Assembly: GCF_036370855.1 (NCBI RefSeq) | Contig: NC_088099.1 | Span: forward strand, 147,701,017-147,765,016 | Direction of reading: 5' to 3' | Origin: Dromaius novaehollandiae | Taxonomy: Eukaryota; Chordata; Aves; Casuariiformes; Dromaiidae | Length of the DNA stretch: 64,000 nt | Part shown: in pieces, positions 1 to 10,150 of the stretch | Layout: each line of letters opens with the position of its first letter | Position numbering within the stretch: the stretch's first letter is position 1 | Notes under the pieces: model-generated | Database searches by the model: none | Told to the model about the DNA's origin: nothing | Seen by the model: the letters and a program-made list of their open reading frames with translations, nothing else | Position numbers and translations under genes: made by a program

Positions 1-110
1 TGTTGAGGGGATAATATAAATCTTCTCGTGTTCTCCCTTTGCTGTTCTTGATACACAACCAACCTTCTAGTGAAATTTGGTACATAGTATCAAAATTAGT
101 ACATAGAAAA
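1..110 (-). repeat. Left arm of an inverted repeat, cut by the window edge
   Basis: The reverse complement of this stretch matches 2091-2195 at roughly 90% identity by eye, with one small indel. Both copies share a core meaning 'tgtaccaaatttcactaga' followed by 'gtgtatcaagaacagc'. The match is still running at base 1, so the arm probably extends upstream of the window. The two copies face each other around about 2 kb that holds a gypsy-type pol fragment. Which copy is original is inferred: the right copy is in the order expected downstream of RNase H, so this one is probably the inverted duplicate. Confidence 0.85.
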
Positions 111-239
111 TTAAACAGAGAAAAATACAGGCTATGGTAGTCAGGATATGTGACTGATAAATAGAGAGTAAAAGCAGGTGCAAAAAAAAAAAAAAATCAA
201 AGCTATATTTGAAATGCCACCACATAAAAGTGTATCAGA

Positions 240-810
240 ACTAGCATGGTTCATCAGCATGATAAAATCTGAAGCAAATTCATAGTTAACCTGTCATTAA
301 AAAGGCCAAGCTTTTTATAAACTGCTTAGAACGACACTGACAAGAAAAGAGACAAAGAAGTGTGCTTTTGAGTGTTTAAAGACTCTATTGACAACATCCC
401 CAGTTCTGGCATTTTATGATATTTCTAAGTCTACAGCTGTTTCAGCAGATGCCAGCAGCTATGGTCTTGGTATGGTGCTACTCCAATTACACAGACATGA
501 TTGGAAACCTGTAGCATATTGTTCTGGATAGCTTTCAGATGCCAAAACTAAGCACAGTCCAACAGAGAGAGAATATTGGGCAACCATATGAACACATAAA
601 AGAATGGTATAGTATATTCTGGGTCTTGATGATGTCTAATGATACCCCCCATGACACCCATGTTATTAATAAGGTACTCTATAGAGATCATTCACACATC
701 TGAGATACAGACATACTGCCCTACCGCAAAACATACTCGCATTAAATCCACCTAGAAATGTATGGAGATCACGCTCATCAGCAGAAGCGGTCATCAAGGC
801 TGACGTGTAA
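240..810 (+). mobile_element. Decayed Ty3/gypsy retrotransposon pol fragment (connection plus RNase H)
   Basis: Frame 1 from about 301 to 588 translates to a recognisable end of reverse transcriptase and start of RNase H. It contains [10 protein letters not shown] near 390-420 and [15 protein letters not shown] near 442-486, where the Asp of 'ADAS' is the first catalytic RNase H residue. VAYCSG follows at about 511-528. An in-frame TAG at 529-531 and a TGA at 589-591 break it. The preceding connection segment (about 246-310) reads in another frame, so there is also a frameshift. Beyond 590 only weak similarity remains, to about 810 and possibly 1015. No LTR, gag or complete integrase is visible. 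This is a dead, old copy. The family assignment (Ty3/gypsy rather than retrovirus) rests on the motif style and is fairly secure; the subfamily is not determined. Confidence 0.82.
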
Positions 811-2054
811 GCATTCTGACACACTAGCAACTGCAGAAATCAGACTGGTCATTTGTAGCTTACATGCAATTGCCACCTATATTTGAAATGATACAACACT
901 GTGAGCTCAGTCACATATCAGATGACCACTGTGCAGGCCATCCGTGACTTCAGTAGCCAAAGAGATCTCTGGAAGCTAGAGATCTCAGAATATAGAGACT
1001 GGTTGCCTACAATTAACAGCTGTTCATGTTCCATAAATCTCTTTTCTAAGAATTTTAAGCTGCAAATGAGAAGGTAAATTATTACAAAAGATATATTACA
1101 AAAGATACTGATATTTATCCATATGTAAAACAGCAGCCCAGGATAGTAGTATGATACTTTCAAGCACATAGTTTCAAAAACATGGAGTAAAATCATGAAC
1201 CTCATGATATACAGAAAGAAAGACTTCAGAGAAACTCGCATACACACAAGATGACTTAGGAGACTTTAGGAAAGAAGAGCAATAGCAGTATGTGAAGGAG
1301 AAAAAAGTTTGGTTGTTTGGAGTTACTCTTTTCTTTTTTTTTTTTTAAGGTTTGTGGCTATCTTTCTTCCCACTCATTCCACAAGTCAGCGGAACATAGA
1401 AAAGTTAATACATATTTTTTTGAGTTTGATATTCTGTCAGGTATATAATGCCTGTGAGGCCTAATTCGATAGCTTTGAGTTCCTGGCTTTTGTGGTATGG
1501 AACAACCTCCAACACACGACATGTAGCCTTCATCATTCAGAGAACTGGATCGATGATGATAGATTGCTACGAATATTTTTTAAGAGCAGCAAAGAAAGCA
1601 TATCACCTTAGTTAAGCCAGCTTATGGAACAACAGATCAACAAACCACAGCCAGCCTTGGAAGAAAATCATGCATCCTAAGTGGCTTTGCTTAAAGGACT
1701 TCAGACTAAGAGATGCTAAATCTAGGAATCCTCAAACTGTCTGCTTTAAATATCGCCATGGCTCCCAAAGTTTATTCAGGCTTAAATTAGGAAATCTGGT
1801 TCTGATATAGCCAATTGAGAAAGAATATTGAAGTCTATCAGCTTTTTTTTTCATTGGCTGTTACTGAACTCTGAAATCCTAGGTAAGAGAAACTGATCCA
1901 AATGAGGAGGCAATTTTGTTGAAGAACACTAAATTTACTAAACAGTAAGCTCCAGATTTGCAATTGGAAATCTGAAGGAATTAATTTCACAACAGTCCCA
2001 GAAATTTGAGAGACTGACTTATCTAGAAATCACTGAAGCCTAAGATGCATCTGA
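811..2054. other. Degenerate spacer between the pol fragment and the right arm
   Basis: No gene is supported. The first ~200 bases may still be eroded gypsy sequence between RNase H and integrase, but similarity is too weak to claim. The rest is AT-rich with short T runs (about 1328-1348 and 1844-1852) and may include unrelated insertions. Confidence 0.4.
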
Positions 2055-2195
2055 GTCTGTGTACCAAATTTCTATGTACCAGTTTTGCTACTATGTACCA
2101 ATTTTGCTACTATGTACCAAATTTCACTAGAAGATTGTTTGTGTATCAAGAACAGCAAGAGAGGACATGAGGAGATGTATATTATCTCCTCAAAA
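2055..2195 (+). repeat. Right arm of the inverted repeat with short tandem units
   Basis: 2091-2195 is the inverted partner of 1-110. Just upstream and overlapping it, a ~19 bp unit beginning 'tgtaccaattttgctacta' occurs in imperfect tandem: starts near 2060, 2075, 2094 and 2113, with the last two lying inside the arm. The left arm has only two such units, so the array has expanded or contracted after duplication. Confidence 0.85.
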
Positions 2196-2306
2196 CTATT
2201 ACAAGAAATTAAAGAAGCAAGACTGAAAGCTTCCAGACAAAAGCTGTCCAGTTTAGAAGAGAAAGCGGAAAAGCAATACCAGGTGTATTGCATGTTTTTT
2301 TATTAA
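2085..2306 (+). pseudogene. Short open frame through the right arm; possible gypsy integrase-leading remnant
   Basis: A 73-codon frame runs through the right arm and ends at a TAA at 2304-2306 that overlaps an AATAAA. The middle (ISLEDCLCIKNSK, then IISSKLLQEIKEA) resembles in layout the linker and start of the zinc-binding region that follows RNase H in gypsy polyproteins. The diagnostic His/Cys residues are not evident. Its position, downstream of RNase H on the same strand, supports that reading. It may equally be a chance frame. It is not an active gene. Confidence 0.22.
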
Positions 2307-4255
2307 ATAAAGTTTGAATAATTATTCAGTACGAGAAGACAGATTATACTTCTGAAAATAACCACAGAGGTATTCACCTTCCTCTCACAATGATCTAGTC
2401 AGCATAAAAATATTCTCAGCCTGCGTGTAGTTCTGTAAAACACAGATATTATTGTCCTTTCCAACTCTGGTACTGAAAGGCCAAACTCACAGATACCAGG
2501 GTGATATTAGAAGTACAAATATTAGGTTGAAATGGCCCCTTTCTGATATGGGACCTTCATAAAGGCTCACATTTCAAGCTCGCTGAGCTGCTGCAAAGCG
2601 AGGGAGCCCTGGGGGCATTTTGCAGGGCACCTTCCCGCAGGTGGTCAGAGCAGCTCGGTAGTCACGGCATCTCCCAGCTCCCGGGCAGTTTAGTGGCACA
2701 GTTAACGCGCTGCGTCACTGCTGACCGTGAACAAGCACAAGTCAAAACAAGCATGGACTAGTCCTTCATATATTTTAACATGATTATTTCTTGTAGACTA
2801 AAGATAGTTTCTACTTTTGAACTTCTTTTAAAGGCCTTCTAAATTTGACTTATTTGGTTTCCGTTACGTAGGACGCAACTATCAAATATATTATGTTTAC
2901 TTTTTTTTTTTGCCCACGGTTAAAAGGAAAGCAATTGTGTAAGAAGGAAAGAAGTTTGAGCTAAAAATATGTTATTTGAAAAGGAGGGTATTTTTAGCAA
3001 TAAGGTCTGTGAGCATCCTAGTTCTGATCCTTTCCTAGGAAATCAGTGGCCAAACATGTCTGTTATTTCAGTGAGACAGAATCAGGTTGTTTCTATAGAT
3101 GGGCAACAAATTATTACGGCACTTTGGATGAGATTTTGACACATGTAGCAGCATCTTATTTCAAGAAAAATTCCAAAGAACTGACAGAGAATACACCAGA
3201 GTTCATTGCCATTCAGTTCAACTAGATGTTGAATTTAGCTCTTTATTTTTTTTAACCAGATAACGTGGGCTTTCTTAGACATCCTCATTCGCAGACATGA
3301 TTTTTGTTGCTTTCCCTTTAAAATGTAAATTTTTGCATTGCACTGAGCAGTGCTAAAACTCTTATGTTTATTTCCTTTTGGTTCTATAAATGGCATCTCT
3401 CAGACTGCACTTTGCTCTCTCTGAACATTTCTGTATTACAGTTTATTTATTTCCTATGCCCTCTTAACTTCCATCTTTAAAAGTTTTTTAAAAGAAAGGT
3501 TTTGCCAGCAAAAGGGGAAAAATTAATTCTGTCTTCTATCAGACATAATTTTTTCATTACTTCTACTTTTCCTATTTGTCTGAGAGCAGAAGTAGTAAGT
3601 GACTGATGCCTGAAAGCATCCTCCCTTTAATGATGTGCATATGAGACAACATTTTAAGTTGCTATTGATCTGCAAATAACTATTCCTGGGCAAACTAGAT
3701 TTCATCAGTTTCTTTCTAAAAATAAACTGCACTTTAAATAGAGTGCAACAAATGAAGTAGCATCAGACTCAATTATCTAGCTGTGTTTTTTCCACAACAG
3801 TCTGAAACTTTGAAATAGCATTTTTGCTTGCTATGATACTTGTTTTTTAAAAAAAATTAAATACCCAGTTTATGTTAATATGCATTTTCCAGCTTAAGCT
3901 GTGCACTGCACCTTAGTTAAAATTAGATTTTTTAACTATTGTCTTCTGTATTCTAAAATAGTCTCGTAAGGACAATACCTGAGCAAGGCAAAGTCTAAGC
4001 CTCGTTAAAAGGTGTAAGTATATAAACAGTTATAAAAACAATATAAAGGAAACTAGAATACCAACATCTCTAAAAGGCTTCTAAAGTTCTTACAGTTCTC
4101 TTTGAAGGAGTTTCCCAGATACAGACACATAGATATTTTGGAGTAACCACCACAGCAAAAACTGCCTTCAAGAAATAGTCTTAATTTTTTTTTTCAGACA
4201 GGGGCTTTAAACTATATCTTTGTTTAATTTAGTTTGATGCAAATATAAACAGTAG
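2307..4255. other. AT-rich non-coding DNA
   Basis: No gene or recognisable repeat is seen. A short GC-richer patch lies at about 2580-2725 (a CTCCCGGG-containing stretch). The rest is AT-rich with homopolymer A and T runs. Confidence 0.6.
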
Positions 4256-4282
4256 TGCTGGGGGGTGGAAAACACGGTTTCA

Positions 4283-4313
4283 GTTACATCATCCTGAGGT
4301 CACGTTATAAATA
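4283..4313 (+). promoter_or_regulatory. Candidate TATA-box core promoter
   Basis: TATAAATA lies at 4306-4313. Immediately upstream at about 4283-4304 is a segment containing TTACATCA and TGAGGTCACG, which resemble CRE-type and nuclear-receptor half-site motifs. A TATA box at this position predicts initiation near 4336-4340, and downstream base composition shifts to CpG-containing sequence. This is a motif-only prediction; a chance TATA box in AT-rich DNA is possible, though the local sequence is not AT-rich. Confidence 0.35.
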
Positions 4314-4336
4314 GAGCTCCCAGCGACCCGGATTCG

Positions 4337-4500
4337 TTTTTATTTGCCGTTGGAGGCAGGGAGCCCTGCTGCACAGAGGACATCGCTGCGCGCTGTGAAA
4401 CCTGGACGAGCCAGAGTTTCGATACGGCAGCACGGCACGATGTTGGTTAGTTGCAGCCAGCAGGGAAATACGGAGTTATAATCCCAATTTAAGCTTGTGT
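4337..4500 (+). other. Candidate non-coding first exon ending at a consensus donor
   Basis: The stretch from the predicted start to 4500 is followed by GTAAGT at 4501-4506, a full consensus 5' splice site. An ATG at 4440 is followed closely by an in-frame stop, so any transcript here would start non-coding. No acceptor or second exon could be assigned. It fits a non-coding RNA or a 5' untranslated exon. The evidence is spacing plus motifs only. Confidence 0.22.
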
Positions 4501-4506
4501 GTAAGT

Positions 4507-5260
4507 GGAATAACATACTATCAGCATGTTGGTGAAAAAGATAAGTGAGTTACGCTGTTACCCTTCCCCATATGAAGTGTCGCTGCACTTTTTAGGAGAT
4601 GTGGCACCGAGGCACAGTGTATATCCGAAGGGAAACCCAGCACAGGTCGTACGCCTCGGACCACTGCTGTACAGGAGCTGTGCTCCATCGCACACCTCAC
4701 GGACGGGCGCTGGGTCTGGATCGACGCAGGCAAAGGGGGAAGCGCGCTGGCCTGCGCCGGAGGCAGCTCCCCCCTTTGCCTCCCAGGCAATCACTGCCCA
4801 CCCGCAGCCCAGCTTTGCAGGGACTTCCAGGCATGTTTAGGTAAACAGCTTTGTGGCTGCTTATTTTATTACTGTCTGATAATAGGGCACTATTGTTTAT
4901 TGCAGGTGGCTGCCCAGCAGGTGGGAGGTTAAGGGACCGTATGCGTGTGCGTTAGGGCGAGCGTTTGCCCTTGCTGGGCGAGCATCCTGCGTGAGAGCCC
5001 GTGCGCGTGGTGCGTGGCAGTTAACACGGCACTTACTGCTTCCAGGAACCTTGACAGCAAAGTGTTTCCTGCTCTCTGACATTGCTGGAAACAAAATTTA
5101 TTCCTTCCATTTTGGCGTTTCCACATTTGCGGGAGGAGATGCTCTATGTCTGCGCTATTCCAGCACAATCTATGCTGTCGAGTTCAATGCAGAAAAAAAT
5201 CTCAGCGCTAAAACTAAGTGTTTTCTATGTTAAAATACACACAATATTAAACATTGATTT
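4507..5260. other. Mildly GC-rich, CpG-containing flank without a supported gene
   Basis: Several overlapping open frames on both strands (about 4521-5270, up to 104 codons) reflect locally raised GC and share no recognisable domain. CpG dinucleotides are frequent between about 4560 and 5020, which could mark a weak island associated with the TATA promoter candidate. Confidence 0.4.
4914..4927 (+). promoter_or_regulatory. CTCF-like motif
   Basis: CCAGCAGGTGGGAG matches 13 of 14 positions of the common CTCF core consensus CCASYAGRKGGCAG. It lies about 600 bp downstream of the TATA promoter candidate. CTCF sites commonly sit near promoters and domain borders. Occupancy cannot be judged from sequence. 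Confidence 0.45.
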
Positions 5261-8200
5261 AATAAATATTTAATAAATATATGTTTGTATAAATAGAACA
5301 TACACAACAGATTAAGGCAAAATAAACTTTTTGCTTCTAGGAACAGAAAAGTTTTCAAAACCTTTTTTTCATCCCTATTTTTGCTTGGCATTGCTTTATT
5401 TAGCCAATAGGATCTTTTCTCTGGAAAAGATTTGTTTTTTTAATAAGAAGCCCCATTTCACTGAAAACAAATGAGCTCTGTGACAGAGCTGGCATGCACA
5501 GAAATGACCGTTGATATCTAAATTTTATGTGAATTTTTTCCAAAATATCCCACCTCCCCTTTTTTTGTCACGGTGAAAAAGTACTTCTGCAGAGCGCTTT
5601 CAAATGCTGCAACATTAATGGGTTTTTAAGAGTACTGACAATGCCAAAAAGGAAACAAGAATGCAAAAAATGTCCTTAGCATATATCTAAATTAAGGAAC
5701 TCCCCAAATAAATATATATGAACCAGGGCTGAAATCTGTCATGTTAGACAAGATGTCAAAATGTACCTCAGTGGAGCTTGTAAACTCCTGAAAGCAGAGA
5801 GCCTCTTGCTTTTAATTTGGAAGGGACTTAACGCGTTTTTGCCACTTCCAAAAGCAGAGGCGGAACAATGGCGAGGGCAGGGAGACAGGCAGGTAATGTG
5901 TCAGCTCTTGCAGCATGTACATCACCTAGTGGACATGCTTTGCATACTAAAGGCTGGGGATCTATCCTGCTACCACATATTTTCGGCTCTCGTTATCAAG
6001 CACGATCCCCATGCACGTGGCCTCACGTGGGGCTGCAAGGCAGCGCAGGGGTCAAGGCAGGATTTAGCCCATGCTCTAGCTAAACTGTGAAGGATTTTTC
6101 AAAGACACATGTAACGCCAAGGGTGCATATAACGCCTGCGTGAGTACTGCAGCCGTCTCTTTCCCTCCGTAACCCTCTGGAACGTGGGACCTACAAAAGG
6201 GGCGCAGACAGGATGACTGAAAACGAAGTGTGGCCTGCGCTAACATGTAAAATATCCTTGTAAATTAGAGGGAAAATTGGAAAAACACAGTTAAGGGAAA
6301 GGTTCATAAGCTAAAGCTATCAAGGACCCAGCTCAGCGTTCTGACTGTTCAGTTTTACACGAAGGTTTTCTGTGTCGCTCAGTCACGGTGAGTGCTTGTC
6401 AGATGGGTGCTGTAGCAACCACAACACAGCCAGGATACATATGCTGAGGCCCAATCCAGGTCCAATTGAAACGAATATCTGAGATTCCCATGTGCTCCAC
6501 AGAGGATGAAACCGAGCCTCCCGGCAGCGGAAGGCACTTCAATAGGCAGACATCGCTGCAAAACAAGTATGAACTTAAAGTCTGCATGATTTGAGTGGAA
6601 AAGCATTTGAGGAGATTGTCTCCATTCTGGATGAGGACATGTGATGATGTTTAACACCCCGAGTTGCAAGGCAGTGACAATTAGGAGGGACATACTTGTC
6701 TCTATTTTTAAACAGCGATGAGGTGAGTTGATATGTAAGTTCTCTTCCAAGAATTGCAGTGCAGATGACTGCCCATAATATAATTATTCACAGTAAAAAG
6801 TAAGCCATGTTTCATCTCTGAACATTTGATCAGTCTATGTACAATCAAAATATAGTCAGATTTGGACAGCCTAACAGGATATTTCTGACTTCCATGTGCA
6901 ACTATACTTTTACCAGCCTTTCTCTCGCACAATGTCACACAGTGATACACAGTGTAAATCCTTCATATGTCAAATCAGACATGGCAGCTACAGTCTGCAG
7001 GAAAAATCTGTAGAGTGTAAAGTTACCAAGTATTTGTGAGGTCTACTGTGAGGCTGCATTTTTTTTCTTCCTGGAATATGAATTCATCTTTCAAAGAAAA
7101 CGTTTATTTTTCCAGTTTCACTAAAACGTATCTACATTATCCAGGAAATAAATGGAAAGAAGGAAAAGGTCGGGATGAGAGTAGTTTGCAGCAGGCCAGT
7201 CTTCAGTCATCAGCTGTGCAATATAATGATAATACTTGATGGTTACAATCTTTTATTATTTAGGATCATGTCAATTTATTCTCCCAGCATGGATGAGAAA
7301 AGTATAGCTACCGTGAAGTAGCCAGCATTTACCGCTCTCTACTAGATTTCGTTATCTGAGTAAGCTTTGTCCTTATGAGGAAAACGGGGAAATACTGTAC
7401 AATAAGGGCCAGGGCTGACGTTTTAAAAGGTGACTACTGTGTTATTTTCATCATGCAAATAGAAAACAGAAGTCCGTAAACTTTAACCAGTTTGTAGGTG
7501 GATATTTAATTGCTAGTAGCTTGGACTAGACTTTCCAGAGTTTCCCAATCTAAAATGATGTTCTTTCCCTATTTTGGAAGATAATACCTAGAAAGTCAAT
7601 TGATCCTTTAGACTGAAGGTACATGTCAGAGGGGAAGTGCTATGTTTTTCATTTTTTTAAGCTGTACACTGGGAATACGGTCTGGGTGTTCAGTCCCTGG
7701 CACTTCAGCAAAACCATTGGCAAATCTTAGGTATTTTTCAGCTTACACGTATGAAAATTGGGGTGAAAGTATCACACTACAGAGATTTTGAGGCTCAACT
7801 GAAGGGTGCAAATCTGCAGCAGACAAAAGAAGTCTTGTAAAATTTGCTATTTTTAGATTGCTTTAAAATATTCGAAAATTATTTTTAGAGATTCTGCAAT
7901 AACTTTGGCCTTGAAATAGGCCTCTGTGGAACGGATAGCTTTTAAATTGGAAAACAATGCCGGACTTGCAGCCTCTCAACATTGTTGTAAATTGAAATCA
8001 CAGTGGACCCAAAGATCTCCCAATTTATGCTCTGCTGAGCTCAGTTTACCTCAAGGTAAATTTGACCCCATATTCTTATAGGTCGATCTGTTCATTAAAG
8101 TGCCATGTCCCTAAATATCTGTAGAAAAGGTAGATTTAACCCTATCAGAAAACACCGTTTAAGCATATTTTCAAAATTAACCAAATTTTCAAAGCTAATT

Positions 8201-9049
8201 ATAGAAGCAGATAAATACTGCTCTTAAATGCCCATTACAGAAACATGTATGCGCTTATTGTAAACACAGGAAAAGCTCCACTGCATTCGACAAGACTATT
8301 TGTGTGCTTAAAATTAGGCGCTTGTGTATTTGCAACATCAGGCCTAGCATGCGTGCGGGTGTGTGGCTGTGTGCACGTGCACGTGCGTATGGGGATAAAT
8401 AAGGCAGGTTGATTGTAACTTCCACTATATGCTAACTCTTTTACTAACCTTGGACATTTGGAAAAAATTAAGCTGAACTTCCAGGCAGTCCTGGCAGTTG
8501 TAATGAAACTTATTGCAAATTACCTGCAACCTAAGAAATCCTGTGCTTTTTAACTCAAAATACGAAAAAGATGTGTTTTTTTTCATAGAGCTGCCTTCTT
8601 TACATAGTGTCACCACGATAGCAAAAGCACCAGTTCGCTATAGGTTGTCTCGCTGACAGTTATAATATTCTCCAGGAAATGTAGAGGGTGATAACTGATG
8701 AATCAGAAAATACGTGGAGGCCGACCGAAATGATTATGTAACCAAACGTGAAGTTAAATGTTAGTACGCTGCTATTAATTGTAGCTTATAGTAATTAATT
8801 TTCTCTGCTGTTGTGCTCATGTTTCTGCTTTTGGAAGAATCCAGAATCCCCTTGCAGGGAAGTGTGAAACTGCATCTGGGTCCTGCAAGCCATGGAAGCC
8901 TATAAATTCCTTAAAAAGCGGAGAGGGAGGCCTTCCCCGGTACTGTACTTTTGTAAAGAGTGAAAAAACAAAGGGAAAAAGAAAATGATAATTGTTTTCT
9001 CTAAGGCTATTATCTAATGCGAAAGCAAACAGTCTGACTGGAAATCAGC
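5261..9049. other. AT-rich non-coding DNA
   Basis: I see no gene. Open frames (for example 5761-6090 plus and 6379-6750 minus) have no recognisable domain and no supporting splice structure. A weak CTCF-like match lies at 5929-5942 (ACATCACCTAGTGG, 10 of 14). Two abutting CACGTG E-boxes lie at 8374-8385. No transposon was recognised. Confidence 0.55.
8374..8385. promoter_or_regulatory. Two back-to-back E-boxes (CACGTGCACGTG)
   Basis: Two perfect CACGTG palindromes abut directly within a TG/CG-alternating tract. CACGTG is the canonical site of MYC/USF/CLOCK-type bHLH factors. Chance or a purine-pyrimidine simple repeat is an alternative, since the surroundings are (TG)-rich. Confidence 0.3.
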
Positions 9050-9459
9050 TAACAGAAGGGGATTAGAGAGCGGATCTGAGCGCGGCTCGATTCCGAGCGC
9101 TGCCGCCTCCCCGCACAGTGATGAGACACAGGCAGCGGAGCCGGGAGCTCTCCAGATGGCTGGAGAAAGTGTTTGTCTCGGGTTACTGCAGGGCAGCCCG
9201 GGCTCCTAGCGCCGGCAGCCCCGCCGCGGCGGCACCGCGGAGCGCGCCCGCCCGCCCAGCGCGGGGAGCGGCAGCGCGGGGGGCGCCGCGCCGGCCGCGC
9301 TCGCCTTTTGTCGCGGCGCACTTGACCCCCGCTCGCCCCCGCGCGCCGCAGATGTCTCCCACCTCCATCGCCGCCCCCCGCCCCGGGCCCTCCCCCGCCG
9401 CACCTGGGCAGCGGGCCGCGCCGGCTGCCGGCAGTCGGCGGCGCGGGGCCTGCTAGCGG

Positions 9460-9461
9460 GC

Positions 9462-9494
<33 letters not shown>
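9460..9494. repeat. (GGC)n trinucleotide tract
   Basis: About eleven uninterrupted GGC/CGG units within CpG island 1. Such tracts are common in 5' untranslated regions and first exons and are prone to length change. Confidence 0.9.
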
Positions 9495-9495
<1 letters not shown>

Positions 9496-9724
9496 GGGCT
9501 CGCTCCCCCCGTGCGGCACGGGCTGCGCCCGGGCGTCGCCTGCCCGCGGACACGGCGCTCGCCGGCCGGCGCTGCGCACCGCGCTGCTGCGCGGCGGCAC
9601 GGAGCGGCACCGCGGCGGCGCCTGCCTCGGCGCGGAGGAGACTTGGCGGCGGTCTTGCTTCTCGTCCTTCCCGCTGGAGCCGGTAGCCTCTCCCTCGAGC
9701 CGACCCTCCTTTAAAAAAAAAAGA

Positions 9725-9752
9725 GCGAGCGAGAGAGAGAGAGAGAGAGGGA
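9725..9752. repeat. (GA)n polypurine tract
   Basis: GCGAGC is followed by about ten GA units and continues purine-rich to about 9762, preceded by an A run at 9713-9722. Polypurine GA tracts near promoters can form triplex (H-DNA) structures. It sits just upstream of the exon candidate ending at 9974. Confidence 0.85.
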
Positions 9753-9974
9753 GGAAAAAAAGAGCAGCTGGAGTTTCTCCTCAGCTCGTTTTGACTTTTG
9801 TGGACGTGGATCATCTGGAGTGGGAAGGGAAGGCGCGCCGCCTCGCTCGCCCCTCTCCCACCCCCTCTCCCCTGCAGCCGCCCGGGCTGCCGGCTCTCCC
9901 CCGAGGCGGACGGGAACTTTTATTTGCAGCTCGCAGCCCGTGGCGGATGGTGGGACTCTCCGGCCCTCTGCAGC
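9753..9974 (+). other. Candidate first exon ending at donor GTGAGT
   Basis: The island sequence runs into CTGCAGC followed by GTGAGT at 9975-9980, an excellent 5' splice site. An ATG at 9947-9949 reads nine codons (MVGLSGPLQ) and would split a codon after its first base at the donor. I do not recognise that peptide as the start of a known protein, and the ATG context (GGCGGATGG) is reasonable but not decisive. The exon may therefore be wholly untranslated. The 5' boundary is arbitrary; transcription could begin anywhere in the GC-rich part upstream. No downstream exon could be assigned. Confidence 0.4.
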
Positions 9975-10150
9975 GTGAGTACCGGGGCGCGGGGCGCCGG
10001 GGGGAGGCAGCCGCGGTCCCCTCTGCCCGCTCGTCCTTTCTTGCAGGGTTTGCTCTGCCTCAGAGCGGCTCCCGCGGCTCTAACTAACCCAGCCGGACCG
10101 AGGCTGCTGCTGTAGCCGGGCGAGGTTAGCGCTGCATGCGGCTCCTGCGG

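Larger units (their letters stand above)
9055..10150. promoter_or_regulatory. CpG island 1, likely promoter
   Basis: The sequence switches abruptly from AT-rich to very GC- and CpG-rich, with many CGCC/GCGG and GGGCGG-type (SP1-like) boxes, and returns to background near 10.2 kb. Such islands in vertebrates usually mark promoters of housekeeping or developmental genes. The long frames inside it on both strands (for example 9206-9814 minus, 9049-9600 minus and 9118-9456 plus) are Ala/Arg/Pro-rich translations of GC repeats and are not taken as genes. The island contains a GGC tract, a GA tract and a donor-terminated exon candidate on the plus strand, which suggests rightward transcription. Confidence 0.8.

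Noticed and set aside
918..1247. 109-codon minus-strand frame
   Set aside because: Hydrophobic translation of AT-rich sequence next to the decayed retrotransposon; no family recognised.
9049..9814. Long minus- and plus-strand frames (up to 202 codons) in CpG island 1
   Set aside because: Ala/Arg/Pro/Gly-rich translations of GC repeats on several frames at once. They show no domain and are expected from stop-codon scarcity in GC-rich DNA.
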